Of a stretch of 16,250 nt of DNA, positions 6,341-16,134 are shown piece by piece. Every line of letters begins with the position of its first letter. Positions within the stretch are counted from its first letter, which is position 1. Position numbers and translations under genes: made by a program. Origin of the DNA: Gammaproteobacteria bacterium (lineage in GTDB: Bacteria > Pseudomonadota > Gammaproteobacteria > Xanthomonadales > Xanthomonadaceae); assembly GCA_030431185.1 (NCBI GenBank), contig JAUIJO010000041.1:1-16250 (forward strand). Reading direction: 5' to 3'. The notes beneath the pieces were generated by a model. It worked only from the letters and a program-made list of their open reading frames with translations, was not told where the DNA came from and did not search any database.

Positions 6341-7819
6341 TCAGGCGCAGGCGTCGTCGGTCGACAGCGCTGCGATGGCGTCCGCGTGGCGGGCCAGGAT
6401 GGCGTCGCGGCGGGGCCGCCCGTTGGCGGTCATGAGGCCATCGGCGACCGTGAACGGACGCGGTGCGCGGATCACCTCGCCGATGCGTGCGTAATCCGGC
6501 AGCCCGGCGTTGACCTCATCGACCGCGCGGGCGAGCGAGGCATCGTCCAGGTCGGCGCGGCGCGGCCACAGGATCGCGAGGTTGGTGGCGCGGGCTTCGC
6601 CCCAGACGATCGCCTGGGCGATGGCGGGATGCTGCAGCAACTCGCTCTCCACCCATTCCGGGGACACGATGCGCCCGAACGCGGTGATGAACACGTGCTT
6701 GCGACGGCCGGTGACATGCAGGTAGCCGTCCTCGTCGAGATGGCCGAGGTCGCCGGTGGCGATCGCACCGGGGGGTGGCCCCGCCTCGCCGAGGTATCCC
6801 AGGCAGCGCACGCCGTCGACGCGGATCTCGCCGTCGACGATGGCCACGCGGGCATGCGGCAGCGGCTGGCCCACGCTGCCGGGCCGGTTGGCCCCCGGCC
6901 GGTTGAGGCTGACCACCGAGCCACATTCGGTCAGTCCATACCCTTCGAACACGGGCAGCCCGAGGGCTTCGGCGCGCGCCATCAGGCGCGGTCCGACGCG
7001 TCCTCCGCCGACCGCCATGAAGCGGATCGAGTCGGGCAGGCGCTGGCCCTGCTCGGCGGCCATCACCAGGGCCAGCAGCAGCTGCGGCAGCAGGATCACG
7101 CTTTCCGGACGATGGCGATGCAGGCACGCCAGCAGGGTCGGGACATCAAGGCCCGCGGCGCCGGTGTAGCCGATGTCGGCGAGGGGCGGCACCACGATCT
7201 CCGCGTCCGCCAGCAGGGCCGCGTACAGACCGGCCACGTTTTCCAGCAGGGTCGACAGGGGCATCAGGCACAGGTGGCGACGGGGGGCGAGCGGCCGCGC
7301 CGCATCGGCCAGCGAACCGGCCACGGTGCGCATGGCCGCGGCCCCCAGGCAGACGCCCCTGGGCCGACCGGTCGTGCCCGAGGTATAGGTGATGCAGGCG
7401 GTGCCGTCCGGCAGGGCGGTCGGTCGCGTCGCCAGCCGCCACGCGTCGAGGGTCGGCGAAAGTGCGATTTTCTCGAGCGCGTCGACGCCCTCCGGTGGCG
7501 GGCTGCCGGCGCCGGTCACGATGCATTGAGCGCCGCTTCCCACGGTGGCGTGCGCGATCTGGCCGGGGCTGAAGAAGGTCGGCAGCGGCACGTGCACCGC
7601 GCCCAGCCGGCGAAGCGCGAGGTCGAGCGACAGCCAGTCCGCGCCATTGTCCAGTCGCGAGGCGACGCGCCGCAGGTCGACGCCGTCGAGCCGGTCCGAC
7701 AGGCGCGTGGCGTGGTCCAGGAGGGTCGCGCCGGACCAGGCGACGCCGGGGGCGAGCACGCGCGTCGCTGGCGTGCGCAGTCCGTCGAGGATGTCGGCGA
7801 AGGGATCGCGTCCTGCCAT
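6341..7819 (-). CDS. AMP-dependent acyl ligase (fatty-acyl-CoA/ACP synthetase-like, ANL superfamily)
   Basis: A 492-residue adenylate-forming enzyme, shorter than typical FadD (about 560). The P-loop-like A3 motif YTSGTTGRPRG is at about 145-155, A5 EGYGLTECGS at about 292-301, A7 with TGDLGHLDEDGYLHVTGRRK at about 355-374, and the hinge-side A8 stretch FGRIVSPEWVE follows. The usual A10 lysine is replaced: the C-terminal motif reads ANGRPRRDAI, placing R468 where NGK is normal. The enzyme should activate a carboxylic acid, most likely fatty, for the oxidase, SDR or hemolysin-family partner. A GTG at 7822 and an ATG at 7819 are adjacent start options. I prefer ATG 7819, which overlaps the upstream TGA by one base (TGATG), as in two other gene junctions here. 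Substrate chain length and acceptor (CoA, ACP or other) cannot be decided. Confidence 0.88.
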   Translation of the reverse strand: MAGRDPFADILDGLRTPATRVLAPGVAWSGATLLDHATRLSDRLDGVDLRRVASRLDNGADWLSLDLALRRLGAVHVPLPTFFSPGQIAHATVGSGAQCIVTGAGSPPPEGVDALEKIALSPTLDAWRLATRPTALPDGTACITYTSGTTGRPRGVCLGAAAMRTVAGSLADAARPLAPRRHLCLMPLSTLLENVAGLYAALLADAEIVVPPLADIGYTGAAGLDVPTLLACLHRHRPESVILLPQLLLALVMAAEQGQRLPDSIRFMAVGGGRVGPRLMARAEALGLPVFEGYGLTECGSVVSLNRPGANRPGSVGQPLPHARVAIVDGEIRVDGVRCLGYLGEAGPPPGAIATGDLGHLDEDGYLHVTGRRKHVFITAFGRIVSPEWVESELLQHPAIAQAIVWGEARATNLAILWPRRADLDDASLARAVDEVNAGLPDYARIGEVIRAPRPFTVADGLMTANGRPRRDAILARHADAIAALSTDDACA

Positions 7820-8475
7820 CACTTGGCCACCGCCATGCAGGGGAGTTCATCGCTCGGCACGACCGCCGCCATGCGACGCTCCAGGCGTTGCAGGAAGGCA
7901 TGCCCCGCGACGATGTCGCCGAACAGGACCTGCGGCCGGGTGTCGTAGTAGCTTCCCCAGTCGCCTGCTCCCGCGTGGAGGCGCTCGGGACGGGCCTCGG
8001 CGATCGCCACCGTCCCCAGGCGCAGCCGGTCGAAGGCGTTGCGCAGTTCGCGGGTCGCCGCGAACAGCACCCAGGGCACCCGGTTGCGATGCAGCAGGTG
8101 GGTGATCTGCACGATGCATTCGCGCGCGTCGCCCGAGGACAGCGAAGCGAAGTTGCCGACCTCGACGATGTCGCGGCGTTCAACCGCATGGCCGAGCCGG
8201 CGCCCGATCTCGACCTCGGCGGCCGCGTCCAGGTACTGCTCGACGAAGAAGCGCTCGCCCGAACCGCAGCGCAGGCCCACCGCGGCCTGCAGGCTGTCGC
8301 CGGGCCCGCGGAACGCCAGCAGGCGTGGCAGGAACTGGCGCAGTGCGGCGCCATGGCGCCGGCGGTACACGCCGGCGATGAAGGCCTCGACGTCGGGGCG
8401 GTCGCGATGGCCGGCATCGACGACATCGATGCGGGTGAAGCGCGGCGAGGGCAGGGGCAGGTCGTATCCGGGCAT
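7819..8475 (-). CDS. Thermostable hemolysin family protein (possible acyltransferase fold)
   Basis: A 218-residue protein matching the thermostable hemolysin (T_hemolysin) family by its recurrent blocks: VEQYLD (78-83), IVEVGNFAS (103-111), PWVLFAATRELRNAF (134-148) and DWGSYYDTRPQVLFGDI (172-188). There is no signal peptide or membrane segment, which fits an intracellular enzyme better than a secreted toxin. The order of blocks (D-x-y strand, E-hydrophobic-x-N/R-x-A strand, hydrophobic strand followed by an L-R-N-x-F-x-R-L helix) resembles LuxI-like and other GNAT-fold acyl transferases. A role in acyl transfer with the neighbouring ligase is therefore my inference. It is the first gene of the seven-gene unit. 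No Shine-Dalgarno is visible in the 22 bases between the start and the regulator-box array, so the leader may be very short. No alternative start codon exists nearby. Confidence 0.83.
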   Translation of the reverse strand: MPGYDLPLPSPRFTRIDVVDAGHRDRPDVEAFIAGVYRRRHGAALRQFLPRLLAFRGPGDSLQAAVGLRCGSGERFFVEQYLDAAAEVEIGRRLGHAVERRDIVEVGNFASLSSGDARECIVQITHLLHRNRVPWVLFAATRELRNAFDRLRLGTVAIAEARPERLHAGAGDWGSYYDTRPQVLFGDIVAGHAFLQRLERRMAAVVPSDELPCMAVAK

Positions 8476-8497
8476 GGGGCCATGCTCGGCGGCCCGG

Positions 8498-8536
8498 ATT
8501 AAGCGACGATTAGGCGCTTGTTAGGCAGATGTAAGG
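8498..8536 (-). promoter_or_regulatory. Array of four 11-base-period hexamers, likely response-regulator binding sites
   Basis: Read on the minus strand the hexamers are CCTTAC (8536-8531), CCTAAC (8525-8520), CCTAAT (8514-8509) and CTTAAT (8503-8498). Each pair is separated by exactly five bases (atctg, aagcg, cgtcg), giving an 11-base period. OmpR-family regulators bind direct repeats at this period. The last copy matches the published PmrA box YTTAAK-N5-YTTAAK at 6 of 6 positions, the others at 5, 4 and 3. A/T content stands out in GC-rich surroundings. The array ends 22 bases before the start of the hemolysin-family gene, so it probably overlaps the promoter core. CTTAATC itself may be the -10, with the -35 replaced by bound regulator. 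Weaker continuations at 8542 and 8553 are not included. Confidence 0.6.
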
Positions 8537-8612
8537 CATTCATCAACACTTCGTTGGGCGCACGCGCCCGGCGTGACGCCCGTCTCGTTGCGCGAAGGGC
8601 GGGCGCAAACAG

Positions 8613-8642
8613 GACGGGCCCCGCGTCGCCACGGGGCCCGTC
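8613..8642 (-). terminator. Hairpin terminator after gcvP
   Basis: GACGGGCCCCG and CGGGGCCCGTC form a perfect 11-bp stem around an 8-base loop, 18 bases after the gcvP stop on the minus strand. The following bases read CTGTTTG, a short and imperfect U-tract. Stem strength and position favour an intrinsic terminator that separates gcvP from the seven-gene unit. The hairpin could also work on the plus strand, where nothing needs termination. Confidence 0.7.
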
Positions 8643-8660
8643 GGGACGCCGCCTGGACGA

Positions 8661-11546
<2,886 letters not shown>

Positions 11547-11602
11547 GTCGGGGCGTCCGGGTGATCGGTCAGGGCCATGTGCGTCGCCGCACTCGATAGG
11601 CG

Positions 11603-11838
11603 CCCCTCTGTCCTTTTGCCTGAGAGTTTGGAAGCGTGCCTCGACAGGCGGCTGGGGGAGGGATCGCCTCCTGGAAGCCTCGCTTCTTGCCCCTTCGGCG
11701 CCGTGCGGCCGGCCGGTTTGTCCCGGCGTGCCGTCGGTCTCTCCAGAGTTTTGGAACCGCGCGTGGTCTTGGGCCTGAGCGATTACGGGCGTTTGCGCCT
11801 TCGGCAGCGGCCGGATGTGCCTGGCCGCTTCTCCCACA
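11603..11838 (-). ncRNA. Tandem glycine riboswitch upstream of gcvP
   Basis: Two glycine aptamers lie in series in the gcvP leader. Aptamer 1 (about 11838-11764) has GCTGCCGAAGGCGCAAACG and CGCTCAGGCCCAAGACCAC. Aptamer 2 (about 11746-11603) has the near-consensus GGCGCCGAAGGGGCAAG and CTCTCAGGCAAAAGGACAG, closing with GGAGAGACC against the AGAGGGG end. The short linker between them (GGTTCCAAAACTCT) fits the tandem cooperative type, which usually turns on glycine breakdown genes when glycine is high. Aptamer 2 carries a longer GC-rich peripheral arm. Between aptamer 2 and the ATG are 56 bases with a small GTGCG-GCGA-CGCAC hairpin (11592-11579), no U-tract terminator and no clear Shine-Dalgarno, so control may be at translation. 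Boundaries are accurate to a few bases. Confidence 0.92.
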
Positions 11839-11851
11839 CGTGGACCGGGGG

Positions 11852-11857
11852 ATTATA
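11852..11857 (-). promoter_or_regulatory. -10 element (TATAAT) of the gcvP promoter
   Basis: A perfect TATAAT on the minus strand, in otherwise very GC-rich DNA, about 14 bases before the first aptamer stem; transcription would start close to 11845. The -35 region is weak: CTGTCG or CCCTGT with 15-17 base spacing. The stretch 11858-11949 between this promoter and the end of the efflux gene holds no further gene. It includes a perfect 12-base palindrome CAGGCGCGCCTG (11932-11943) but no recognisable T-tailed terminator. Confidence 0.75.
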
Positions 11858-11949
11858 GCCGGTCCCACCGTGCGACAGGGAGTGTCGGCCCCGGACAGGG
11901 CGTCCGTTCAGCCTGGCGCAAGGCCGGGACACAGGCGCGCCTGCCGCCC

Positions 11950-13212
11950 TTACAGGCGGTCGGTGGGCTCGAGCGCGGCGGGCTCGGCCGGGCATTCCGG
12001 CGGCCGCCCCCCGAAGCCGGCCTCCCAGCGCCAGAAGGCCCACCCCAGGAACGCGAACAGTCCTGAGCCCAGTGCCAGCCACATGGCATCGCGGCTCAGG
12101 AACGGCGACACGACCCCGGCCACCAGCGAGTGCAGGACGAGTCCGGTGAACGCCTGCAGGGAGGACGCCGCGCCGCGCTGGCGTGGGTACATGTCGAGGA
12201 TCGCCAGGGTCAGGATCGGGAACACCAGCGCGATGCCGAAGGCATTGAGCACCATCGGCAGGACCGCCCAGGGAATGGCGGGGGTCTCCACCAGCAGGTT
12301 GTAGGCGACGTTGGCCAGCACCGAAAGCCCGCAACAGGCGAAGCCCAGCTGCGAGAGGCGGGTGCCGCTGATGCGACCGGCGGCGCGGCCGGACAGGAAC
12401 GCACCGAAGACCATGCCGCCGATCATCGGCACGAAGAACCAGCCGAACTGGTCCTCGCGGAGCCGCAGGATCTCCATGACGAAGACCGGCGCCGACGAAA
12501 TGTAGAGGAACAGGGCGGCGAAGTTGAACGCGCCGGCGGCGGCCAGCCGCTGGAAGCGGGGGTTGGCGAAGATGGCCACGTAATCGCCCAGCAGCTTGCG
12601 GGGCGGCACTTTCAGCCGGGCCGACGGCGGATGGGTCTCCGGGAGCAGCGCCCAGGTGCCCACCAGCAGGGCCAGCGAGAACGCCACCAGGAACCAGAAG
12701 ATCGCCGGCCAGTGGCTCCAGCCCAGGATCCAGCCGCCGATGACCGGCGCGACCGCGGGCGCGATGCCGAAGATCATCGACACCTGGCTCATCAACCGCT
12801 GGGCGTCGTCGCCATGCAACACGTCGCGGATGACGGCACGCCCCACGATCATCCCCACGCCGGCCGACAGGCCCTGGAGCACGCGGAACACAAGCAGGGT
12901 GCGCAGGTCCGGGGCGAGCGCGCAGCCGACCGAGGCGAGGGTGAACACCAGCAGGCCGCCGAGTATCACCCGGCGGCGCCCCAGTGCGTCCGAGAGCGGG
13001 CCGTGCACGACGCTCATCAGCGCATACGCCACCAGGTAGGCGCTCAGGGTCTGCTGGATGGCCACCTTGTCGACACCGAACTGCGTGCGCATGGCCGTGA
13101 AGGCGGGGAAGATGGTGTCGATCGCGAACGGACCGAACATCGCCAGCCCGCCCAGCAGCAGGGCGAGCGTGCGCAGCGGGACCGGCGGCGCGGTGTCGCG
13201 GTCCGGTGGCAT
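11950..13212 (-). CDS. Bcr/CflA-type multidrug efflux MFS transporter
   Basis: A 420-residue major facilitator with 12 predicted membrane helices, first helix about residues 12-32. It matches the Bcr/CflA drug:H+ antiporter group by FGPFAIDTIFPAF near the N-terminus, motif A GPLSDALGRRR (71-81), motif B RVLQGLSAGVGMIVGRAVIRD (110-130) and the motif C-like GIAPAVAPVIGGWI (149-162). It probably exports small hydrophobic compounds at the inner membrane. The ATG at 13212 shares its first base with the stop of the VOC gene (TGATG), so it is translated with that gene. The pairing of a VOC protein with an efflux pump suggests a resistance or detoxification pair, though substrates are unknown. The C-terminal 25 residues are a hydrophilic Pro/Glu-rich tail. 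It is not possible to say whether this is bcr itself. Confidence 0.9.
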   Translation of the reverse strand: MPPDRDTAPPVPLRTLALLLGGLAMFGPFAIDTIFPAFTAMRTQFGVDKVAIQQTLSAYLVAYALMSVVHGPLSDALGRRRVILGGLLVFTLASVGCALAPDLRTLLVFRVLQGLSAGVGMIVGRAVIRDVLHGDDAQRLMSQVSMIFGIAPAVAPVIGGWILGWSHWPAIFWFLVAFSLALLVGTWALLPETHPPSARLKVPPRKLLGDYVAIFANPRFQRLAAAGAFNFAALFLYISSAPVFVMEILRLREDQFGWFFVPMIGGMVFGAFLSGRAAGRISGTRLSQLGFACCGLSVLANVAYNLLVETPAIPWAVLPMVLNAFGIALVFPILTLAILDMYPRQRGAASSLQAFTGLVLHSLVAGVVSPFLSRDAMWLALGSGLFAFLGWAFWRWEAGFGGRPPECPAEPAALEPTDRL

Positions 13213-13670
13213 CAGGACTGGCCTGCCGCGGCCGCCAGCGCCGGCACCTCGGGCGGTCCCTTGAGCTCGACCATGTTGCCCTCGGGGTCGAAGAGGTACT
13301 GGGAGGGTCCTTCGCCCTCCGCCCCGTTGCGGACGCCGAACTCGCCGATTCGCACGCCGTGCGCGGTCAGGTGGGCGACGATGGCATCGCGATCGAAGGG
13401 CTCCACGCGCAGGCACAGGTGGTCCATGTTGCGCGCTTCGGCCCCCGGCGCGGCGCCGCCGAGGCGCCCGATGGGGCCGGCGACGTCGACCAGGTCGATC
13501 AGCGAGCGTCCCGCGCGCAGCTGCAGCAGGCCGATCTCCGGCTGGCGCTTCTCCACCGCACAGCCGACCACGTCGCGATAGAACACCTCCATCGCGGTGG
13601 GGTCGGCGACCCGGAGCACGACGTGGTCGATCTGCTCGACGTGGAAGGGGGGCGGGGAAGCGGACGCCAT
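13212..13670 (-). CDS. VOC (glyoxalase/bleomycin-resistance) superfamily protein
   Basis: A 152-residue protein with the paired beta-alpha-beta-beta-beta modules of the vicinal oxygen chelate superfamily. Module one starts at IDHVVLRVAD (14-23), module two at MDHLCLRVE (82-90). Likely metal ligands are H16, H84 and E135 (GNMVEL), with D59 (SLIDLVD) at the remaining position where Glu is more common. The FYRDVVGC stretch (30-37) is typical. Members include glyoxalase I, dioxygenases, fosfomycin and bleomycin resistance proteins, and the sequence does not say which. Two starts are possible: ATG 13670 (chosen, close to the first strand) and ATG 13700, which adds 10 residues; neither has a strong Shine-Dalgarno. 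It follows tex and overlaps the efflux transporter start by one base. Confidence 0.85.
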   Translation of the reverse strand: MASASPPPFHVEQIDHVVLRVADPTAMEVFYRDVVGCAVEKRQPEIGLLQLRAGRSLIDLVDVAGPIGRLGGAAPGAEARNMDHLCLRVEPFDRDAIVAHLTAHGVRIGEFGVRNGAEGEGPSQYLFDPEGNMVELKGPPEVPALAAAAGQS

Positions 13671-13719
13671 GGCACCGGGCTCGCGTGGGGGGAGGTCCAT
13701 GGTAACGACCCCGCGCGAA

Positions 13720-13737
13720 GGGCGGGCATGCCCGCCC
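13720..13737. repeat. Perfect 18-base palindrome between tex and the VOC gene
   Basis: GGGCGGGCAT/GCCCGCCC reads the same on both strands without a loop. It lies in the short gap after the tex stop. No T-run follows on the minus strand, so it is at best a weak terminator, pause or mRNA-stabilising site. The sequence GCGCGAAGGGCGGGC, which runs into the palindrome (13713-13727), recurs exactly at 8590-8604 next to the gcvP terminator. This hints at a dispersed intergenic motif. Confidence 0.4.
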
Positions 13738-13752
13738 CGGCGGTTCGTCGGC

Positions 13753-16134
13753 TCAGTCGCGTCCCTTGGCCTTGGCGAAGGCGGCCGCCAGCGCATTGTT
13801 GGGGGGTGGCGCGGCGCGGCCGGCGTTCGCACCGGCACGCGAGGCGTCGCGTCCCGCCCCGCGCCCGGCGCCCGGACGTGCGTTGTCGCGCGACCCGCGG
13901 TGGTCGTCGCGGGGCTCTCGCTGGGGTGCGGTCGCCGGGTCGAGCCGGCGCGACAGCGCGATGCGCTTGCGCGCCACGTCGACCTCGAGCACGCGGACCT
14001 TGACCACGTCGCCGGCCTTGACCACGTCGCGCGGGTCCTTGACGTAGCGGTCGGCCAGCTCCGAGATATGGACGAGTCCGTCCTGGTGCACGCCGATGTC
14101 GACGAAGGCGCCGAATGCCGCGACGTTGCTCACCACGCCCTCCAGGACCATGCCCTCGCGCAGGTCCTTGATGTCCTCGACGCCATCGGCGAACTTCGCC
14201 GCCTTGAACTCCGGGCGCGGGTCGCGGCCCGGCTTCTCGAGCTCCTTGAGGATGTCGCGCACGGTGGGCACGCCGAAGGTGGCGTCCGTGAACCGCTCGG
14301 CCTTGAGTCCGCGCAGCAGGGCGCTGTCGCCGATCAACTGCTTCACGTCGCGGCCGCACTCGGCGAGGATGCGCTCGACCACCGGATACGCCTCGGGATG
14401 GACCGAGGACGCATCGAGCGGCTGTTCGCCATCGTTGATGCGCAGGAAGCCGGCGCACTGCTCGAAGGTCTTCTCGCCCAGGCGGGCCACCTTCAGCAAG
14501 GCCTTGCGGCTGGAGAAGGGGCCGTTCTGGTCGCGATGGACCACGATGTTCTCGGCCACGGTGGGCGACAGGCCCGACACGCGCGTGAGCAGCGCCGCCG
14601 AGGCGGTGTTGACGTCGACGCCGACCGCGTTCACGCAGTCCTCGACCCTGGCATCCAGGGCGCGGGCGAGCCGGTACTGGTCGACGTCGTGCTGGTACTG
14701 GCCGACACCGATGGCCTTGGGTTCGATCTTGACCAGTTCGGCCAAGGGGTCCTGCAGGCGACGTGCGATCGACACCGCGCCGCGCAGCGATACGTCCAGC
14801 TCGGGGAATTCCCGGGAGGCGAACTCCGAGGCCGAGTACACCGAGGCGCCGGCCTCGCTGACCACGATCTTCTGCATGGGCTGCGCGGGCAGCAGCTTGA
14901 GCAGGTCGCCGGCCAGCTTGTCGGTCTCGCGCGACGCGGTGCCGTTGCCGATGGCGACCAGCTCGACATGGTGTTTCTCGCACAATGCGCGCAGCACGTG
15001 CAGCGACGGGTCCCACTGTCGCCTCGGTTCGTGCGGGTAGATGGTGGCGGTGTCGACCAGTTTGCCGGTTCGGTCGACCACCGCGACCTTGACGCCGGTG
15101 CGGAGGCCCGGATCGAGGCCGAGCACCGCCTTGGGACCGGCCGGGGCGGCCAGCAGCAGGTCCTTGAGGTTGTCGCCGAACACGTCGATGGCCTCGGCTT
15201 CGGCCTTCTCGCGGGCCTGGCCGAACAGGTCGAGCATCAGGTGCAGGTGCAGCTTGGCCTTCCAGGTGAGGCGACAGCTGTCGAGCAGCCACTTGTCCGC
15301 GGGGCGGCCCTCCGCCCGGACGCCGGCATGGTGGGCCACCCGGCCCTCGCCCTGGGCATGGCCGGCCTCGGCGTCGGTGCCCGGGTCGAGGTCGAGGAAC
15401 AGGAACTCCTCGCGACGCCCGCGGAACAGCGCCAGCAGGCGATGCGACGGGATCGCCGCCAGGGGCTCGGCGTGGTCGAAGTAGTCGCGGAACTTCTCGC
15501 CCGCGGCCTCCTTGCCCTCCGCCACGCGCGAGCGGATCACGCCCACCTCGCCCAGCCACGCGCGCAGCTCGCCGACCAGGGTCGCATCCTCGGCCCAGCG
15601 TTCCATCAGGATCGCCCGCGCGCCGTCCAGCGCGGCCTTGGCGTCGGCCACGCCCTTGTCGGGATCCACGTAGGCAGCGGCGGCTTCCTCCGGCGATTGC
15701 GAGGGATCGGCGAGCAGGCCATCGGCGAGCGGTTCCAGCCCGGCCTCGCGGGCGATCTGGGCCTTGGTGCGGCGCTTGGGCTTGTAGGGCAGGTAGAGGT
15801 CCTCCAGGCGCGCCTTGCTGTCCGCGGCCTCGATGTCGGCCCGCAGTGCGTCGTCGAGCTTGCCCTGTTCCTCGATGCTCGCCAGCACAGCGCCGCGCCG
15901 CTCCTCGAGCTCGCGCAGGTAGGTCAGCCGCGTTTCCAGGTTGCGCAGCTGGATGTCGTCCAGGCCCCCGGTGACTTCCTTGCGGTAGCGGGCGATGAAG
16001 GGGACGGTGGCGCCTTCGTCGAGCAGGCCGATGGCGGCGACCGCCTGGGCGGGCTGGGCGCCGATCTCGTCGGCGATGCGGGCGGCGATCTGGGCGGCGA
16101 CGCGGGTCGCGCTGGACTTGGAGCTGGAGGACAT
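13753..16134 (-). CDS. tex: Tex family S1 RNA-binding transcription accessory protein
   Basis: A 793-residue Tex protein, a conserved cytosolic nucleic-acid-binding factor related to eukaryotic Spt6 and linked to transcription and gene-expression control. The N-terminal helical region includes GATVPFIARYRKEVTGGLDD (41-60), a strong family signature, and DLYLPYKPKRRTKAQIAREAGLEPLAD (112-138). The YqgF/RNase H-like domain starts at VLGLDPGLRTG (337-347). Helix-hairpin-helix segments follow around 500-560, and the S1 domain spans about 658-731 (EGMVLEGVVSNVAAFGAFVDIG). The last 60 residues are a basic Arg/Gly/Ala/Pro-rich tail, probably disordered and RNA-binding. The ATG at 16134 gives the normal family start, with only a weak AGAG ribosome binding site. 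The VOC and efflux genes follow on the same strand after a 52-82 base gap with a palindrome, so read-through is possible. Confidence 0.96.
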   Translation of the reverse strand: MSSSSKSSATRVAAQIAARIADEIGAQPAQAVAAIGLLDEGATVPFIARYRKEVTGGLDDIQLRNLETRLTYLRELEERRGAVLASIEEQGKLDDALRADIEAADSKARLEDLYLPYKPKRRTKAQIAREAGLEPLADGLLADPSQSPEEAAAAYVDPDKGVADAKAALDGARAILMERWAEDATLVGELRAWLGEVGVIRSRVAEGKEAAGEKFRDYFDHAEPLAAIPSHRLLALFRGRREEFLFLDLDPGTDAEAGHAQGEGRVAHHAGVRAEGRPADKWLLDSCRLTWKAKLHLHLMLDLFGQAREKAEAEAIDVFGDNLKDLLLAAPAGPKAVLGLDPGLRTGVKVAVVDRTGKLVDTATIYPHEPRRQWDPSLHVLRALCEKHHVELVAIGNGTASRETDKLAGDLLKLLPAQPMQKIVVSEAGASVYSASEFASREFPELDVSLRGAVSIARRLQDPLAELVKIEPKAIGVGQYQHDVDQYRLARALDARVEDCVNAVGVDVNTASAALLTRVSGLSPTVAENIVVHRDQNGPFSSRKALLKVARLGEKTFEQCAGFLRINDGEQPLDASSVHPEAYPVVERILAECGRDVKQLIGDSALLRGLKAERFTDATFGVPTVRDILKELEKPGRDPRPEFKAAKFADGVEDIKDLREGMVLEGVVSNVAAFGAFVDIGVHQDGLVHISELADRYVKDPRDVVKAGDVVKVRVLEVDVARKRIALSRRLDPATAPQREPRDDHRGSRDNARPGAGRGAGRDASRAGANAGRAAPPPNNALAAAFAKAKGRD

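Noticed and set aside
6308..7948. Open frame of 546 codons on the plus strand opposite the ligase gene
   Set aside because: No domain seen; the minus strand carries all ANL core motifs.
8542..8558. Fifth and sixth copies of the 11-base repeat (ATCAAC, GTTGGG)
   Set aside because: They keep the period, but the sequence match is too weak to count.
11547..11837. In-frame N-terminal extension of gcvP
   Set aside because: This stretch is the glycine riboswitch; the family N-terminus begins at 11546.
11932..11943. Perfect palindrome CAGGCGCGCCTG after the efflux transporter gene as a terminator
   Set aside because: No loop and no T-run; probably chance in GC-rich DNA.
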